Below, piece after piece: positions 5,049-7,003 of a stretch of 7,003 nucleotides of DNA (the first letter of the stretch is position 1; the number at the start of each line of letters is the position of its first letter). Below the pieces are notes generated by a model. That model saw nothing but the letters and a program-made list of their open reading frames with translations, had not been told where the DNA came from and ran no database searches. This stretch comes from Desulfobacterales bacterium (GTDB lineage: Bacteria > Desulfobacterota > Desulfobacteria > Desulfobacterales > JAFDCJ01). The stretch is from NCBI GenBank assembly GCA_020345785.1, contig CP070771.1:1229355-1236357 (forward strand). The letters run 5' to 3'. The position numbers and the translations under genes are program-made.

Positions 5049-5465
5049 GCCGGCTTTTTTGGACACTCGAGATTCCCACCAATTAGGCAGCTCTGGGTTG
5101 ATCCATTGCCAACCAAAACCGTGGTACGATGGCTTTAGAATCTGCACAAAAACCACCACCACTGTAGTAAAAAGCGAGACCGACACCGTGACCTGCCACC
5201 CGGGTGTGCCCAGCGCGACGGTTGCCGCGGCCAGAACGACAAACACAGCAGCCCATGCAAGCTCAAGAGGCCGCGACATGCGCACAACATTGCAGAACAG
5301 GAAGAAATGCCCGAGCACGAAGCCAAACACGAATCCCAACCACCAGACTACAGTTGCAAGCGCGAACGTGGCCGTCAGACCGACGGTGAGGATGGTCATG
5401 TCGACCACCGATAGCCGGAAGCCTGGAGCAAAGGCATGCTGTGTATTCGTTTTGAACACAGTCAT
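5043..5465 (-). CDS. Integral membrane protein of unknown function, 140 aa, second gene of a cassette
   Basis: Three or four hydrophobic segments are visible, at about residues 24-58 (probably two helices joined by WWLGFVFG), 68-86 (LELAWAAVFVVLAAATVAL) and 90-110 (QVTVSVSLFTTVVVVFVQIL). A tryptophan-rich C-terminal tail follows, with GFGWQWINPELPNWWES. No enzyme motif is seen. The frame is open to a TTG at 5507 that overlaps the previous gene, but the ATG at 5465, preceded by a weak GGTGAA ribosome site and 17 bases after the upstream stop, is the better start. The TAA stop is formed within R'' of the attC. Its GC content is clearly higher than that of the cassettes to the right. Together with the 5483-5806 gene it may form a membrane complex; that is inference. 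Confidence 0.75.
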   Translation of the reverse strand: MTVFKTNTQHAFAPGFRLSVVDMTILTVGLTATFALATVVWWLGFVFGFVLGHFFLFCNVVRMSRPLELAWAAVFVVLAAATVALGTPGWQVTVSVSLFTTVVVVFVQILKPSYHGFGWQWINPELPNWWESRVSKKAGG

Positions 5466-5482
5466 CAATTTCACCGGAATGT

Positions 5483-5806
5483 CTATGGCAGGCCGCGCCA
5501 CCACCAAAGGATACTCAAACCTACAGCCACGGAGAGGACGGTGTACACCAAGGCCAAAATCCGATACCGCCGAATTGCTCGCCGATATACATTTGGTTCA
5601 GTGTATGCCCCGCCGTATTCGTCAGCGCCCCACATGTGCAGACTGTAGGCGAGTCGCCAGCCGACGAGAGCAGCAAACACTAGACAGATGGCCACCCATG
5701 CCCAACCGAGCCGGGTCTTGAGAGGGAGCCCGGCGAAGGTGCCGAACATGGCTGCGAAGAAAATCGGGCTGCCAAGGAAAGGTACTCCACCGTGTCCGTT
5801 CGGCAT
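5483..5806 (-). CDS. Small integral membrane protein of unknown function, 107 aa, first gene of a cassette
   Basis: Three hydrophobic segments are visible: about residues 11-28 (LGSPIFFAAMFGTFAGLP), 33-54 (LGWAWVAICLVFAALVGWRLAY) and 83-103 (ILALVYTVLSVAVGLSILWW). Between the second and third lies a polar loop with HMWGADEYGGAYTEPNVYRR, whose acidic and aromatic residues look conserved-like, followed by the basic RRAIRRYR. The N-terminus MPNGHGGVPFLGSP is glycine-rich. A GGAGG ribosome site stands 12 bases before the ATG, in a leader of about 30 bases after the neighbouring attC. The gene is GC-rich like its partner downstream, which starts 17 bases after its stop. I cannot assign a function. 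Confidence 0.78.
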   Translation of the reverse strand: MPNGHGGVPFLGSPIFFAAMFGTFAGLPLKTRLGWAWVAICLVFAALVGWRLAYSLHMWGADEYGGAYTEPNVYRRAIRRYRILALVYTVLSVAVGLSILWWWRGLP

Positions 5807-5832
5807 GGTTTTAAATGACCTCCGAATGTGGC

Positions 5833-5961
5833 GGCTAACGCCCGCGCATCACCTGCACCCAAAGCTCCGAGCAGCTTGTAAAGGGCAATTTATTACAATT
5901 TGCGAATAAAGATTGTGAGCGGCATTGCTTTGAGTGTCAGAGTGCATGCGCATTGTTATGC
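5833..5961 (-). other. attC site of the 5964-6503 cassette
   Basis: This is a 129-bp site. Minus-strand R' is GTTAGCC (5833-5839) and R'' is GCATAAC (5955-5961). The arms GCGCATCACCTGCACCC (about 5844-5860) plus AAAGC (5861-5865) pair with GCTTTGAGTGTCAG (5928-5941) and GTGCATGCGC (5942-5951), with small bulges. The stop of the upstream gene is 2 bases outside R''. Confidence 0.85.
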
Positions 5962-5963
5962 AA

Positions 5964-6503
5964 TTACTCAGAATTTTGGTTTTCCACACTATCTTTAAAA
6001 CCAAGCTTAACAAAAATGTCGCCATTTCGAAGCAAATAAAATCCAAGGGCAATCCCAACGATGCTTGGCAGAAAATTAATTGAAGTAAATTGCTTTTGAG
6101 TACCTAAATCCCAGACTTGTGGTGCATTTGTGTAGGTAAAATAGCTCGATATCGATTTTATAAAATCAGGGAAATAGTCTGCAATTAGATAAATACCAAG
6201 TAATTTTAAGAAAAAGCGAAATTTTACAGTGTCCCTTTCGAAATTATTCTCGTCTGTGGACTTATAAGCAAATGCAAATATTTTCTCACTATTACGAATA
6301 AGGTTATATCCAATAGCAACATAGATGATAGGTATAATCCTTGTGGTGATTTTATAAAAGAAAAAGATTTTTTCATAATCGGCACCAGTGCCTTCAATAG
6401 GATAAAAGCTAGCCATCGCGTTAATGAAGTGTGGGATGCTTAAAAAAAGACAGTAAACGCCAAACAATTTGCAACCTAAATTAAAATAGTCTCTTATCGC
6501 CAT
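5964..6503 (-). CDS. Four-helix integral membrane protein of unknown function, 179 aa
   Basis: Hydrophobic segments occur at about residues 8-30 (FNLGCKLFGVYCLFLSIPHF), 52-70 (IIPIIYVAIGYNLI), 97-122 (FFLKLLGIYLIADYF) and 143-159 (INFLPSIVGIALGFYLL). The polar loops include a charged one at about 80-96 (STDENNFERDTVKFR). No catalytic or transporter motif is visible. The ATG at 6503 has a GGAG ribosome site 5 bases upstream, and the leader from the neighbouring attC is about 27 bases. The gene is AT-rich and ends next to R'' of its attC. The pattern of four helices with short loops is common among cassette proteins of unknown role; I do not recognise a family. Confidence 0.8.
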   Translation of the reverse strand: MAIRDYFNLGCKLFGVYCLFLSIPHFINAMASFYPIEGTGADYEKIFFFYKITTRIIPIIYVAIGYNLIRNSEKIFAFAYKSTDENNFERDTVKFRFFLKLLGIYLIADYFPDFIKSISSYFTYTNAPQVWDLGTQKQFTSINFLPSIVGIALGFYLLRNGDIFVKLGFKDSVENQNSE

Positions 6504-6527
6504 ATACTCTCCATGAAAAATTTACAG

Positions 6528-6587
6528 GCATAACGCTGCAAATCAGCCGCGCGGCTTTTTGCGTCGGCTGCATTTGTCTTGTTATGA
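6528..6587 (-). other. Classic 60-bp attC site of the rightmost cassette
   Basis: Minus-strand R' is GTTATGC (6528-6534) and R'' is TCATAAC (6581-6587). The arms GCAAATCAGCCG (6538-6549) and CGGCTGCATTTGTC (6565-6578) pair, with one extra base (G on the minus strand) only on the R'' side. This is the asymmetry that sets attC orientation, and it supports a minus-strand reading direction for the array. The loop is short and contains GCGGCTTTTTGCG. Confidence 0.92.
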
Positions 6588-7003
6588 ATCCATTGCTAAT
6601 TTTTCAGATTTGGACCTAACAATATCTCTGAAGATTAAAATTATCATAACTATTTCTATGAATAGCATAATATATGATGGTAGATAATTTGTTTTCACAA
6701 TGATTGAACCTGGAGCGTGACTAATTTGAGGAGGTGGATCATAAGTGAAATACACATAATAGTTTGAAATAAAAACTGCCAGTCTATTAATTGTATCAAT
6801 AATCATTGCGCAAAAGGATAAATAGAATAAATTGAGTTTGTCTTTCTTAATTAACGATACTAATGCACTTGCAACCATCAATAATGGAAGGAAAACTTTA
6901 TAAAAGATATCGGTGTGAGTTATCCACATCATCTGATCTGGAAGTAAACCCAAATTGTTTCGTGCCAGTGTGTAACCGCCAATAAGTGCAATAAATACTA
7001 AAA
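6582..7003 (-). CDS. Membrane protein of unknown function, 5'-partial at the window edge
   Basis: The frame is open to the right edge. Codons before the TTG at 6953 read LVFIALIGGYTLARNN, a further hydrophobic helix, so the true start is probably outside the window. Within the visible 139 residues there are about four hydrophobic segments: LVFIALIGGY at the edge, FYKVFLPLLMVASALVSL, LFYLSFCAMIIDTINRLAVFI and SYIMLFIEIVMIILIF. A loop with YFTYDPPPQISHAPG lies between the last two. No motif for an enzyme or transporter is recognised. The TAA stop is formed within R'' of its attC, so this is an ordinary cassette gene. It is AT-rich like the next cassette. Confidence 0.78.
   Translation of the reverse strand, partial: LVFIALIGGYTLARNNLGLLPDQMMWITHTDIFYKVFLPLLMVASALVSLIKKDKLNLFYLSFCAMIIDTINRLAVFISNYYVYFTYDPPPQISHAPGSIIVKTNYLPSYIMLFIEIVMIILIFRDIVRSKSEKLAMDS

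Larger units (their letters stand above)
1..7003 (-). mobile_element. Integron gene-cassette array (eight attC sites, nine cassettes, two partial)
   Basis: Small, mostly unrelated ORFs alternate with eight imperfect palindromes of 60-141 bp that have attC architecture. In most sites the left end (plus strand) is TAACG and the right end TTGTT, which matches the R' (GCGTTA) and R'' (TAACAA) ends of known attC sites read on the minus strand. Almost all genes lie on that strand and stop in or near an R'' box, as cassette genes do. The hicAB pair is inverted, which is common for toxin-antitoxin cassettes with their own promoter. Neighbouring cassettes differ visibly in base composition (GC-rich at 5043-5806, AT-rich at 5964-7003), as expected for cassettes of different origin. 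The attC sites vary in length and sequence, unlike the uniform VCRs of Vibrio cholerae. No intI or attI is present here. Confidence 0.9.

Noticed and set aside
5059..5721. Long plus-strand ORF of 220 codons
   Set aside because: It lies antisense to two minus-strand membrane-protein genes that fit the attC boundaries and have a ribosome site. Its own sequence is low in hydrophobic structure and rich in Arg, Thr and Pro, typical of a shadow frame in GC-rich DNA.

Overview
The window is a stretch of integron gene-cassette array, probably from a proteobacterium and most likely a gammaproteobacterium. That host guess rests on attC ends of the GTTATG/CATAAC type and on the HicAB family member, and the sequence does not name a species. 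No integrase gene and no attI site lie inside the window, so I cannot tell a complete chromosomal integron from an orphan attC cluster. The key evidence is eight imperfect palindromes, at 628-699, 1046-1112, 1538-1642, 3491-3619, 4302-4442, 4945-5048, 5833-5961 and 6528-6587. In most of them the left end reads ..TAACG and the right end ..TTGTT.. (TTGTC at the two leftmost sites, GGTTAG at 4945-5048). This asymmetry fits attC sites whose R''-to-R' direction is on the minus strand, so the array reads right to left.

Cassettes in array order (right to left) are: a 5'-partial membrane protein (6582-7003); a four-helix membrane protein (5964-6503); a two-gene, GC-rich membrane-protein cassette (5483-5806 and 5043-5465); an unknown soluble protein (4437-4928); a hicAB toxin-antitoxin cassette on the opposite strand with its own promoter (3674-4288); a large cassette of about 1.95 kb encoding a TIR / transmembrane / FGE-like fusion protein plus a 34-codon ORF (1651-3213); two small unknown proteins (1107-1541 and 694-1035); and a leftmost segment (1-633) without a long ORF but full of hairpins.

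The left 525 bases look like a structured RNA on the minus strand, directly upstream of whatever gene begins at the left edge. The best guess is a HEARO/omega-RNA-like leader of an IscB-type element. The 5' domains of a group II intron are the main alternative.

The genes do not form a pathway; they are a collection of mobile cassettes. The likely themes are stabilisation of the array (hicAB) and conflict or defence (the TIR protein), plus several small membrane proteins of unknown role. Most minus-strand genes end inside or next to an attC R'' box, and several have very short leaders. Their transcription therefore probably depends on an upstream array promoter, whereas hicAB carries a near-consensus sigma-70 promoter overlapped by a likely autoregulatory operator.
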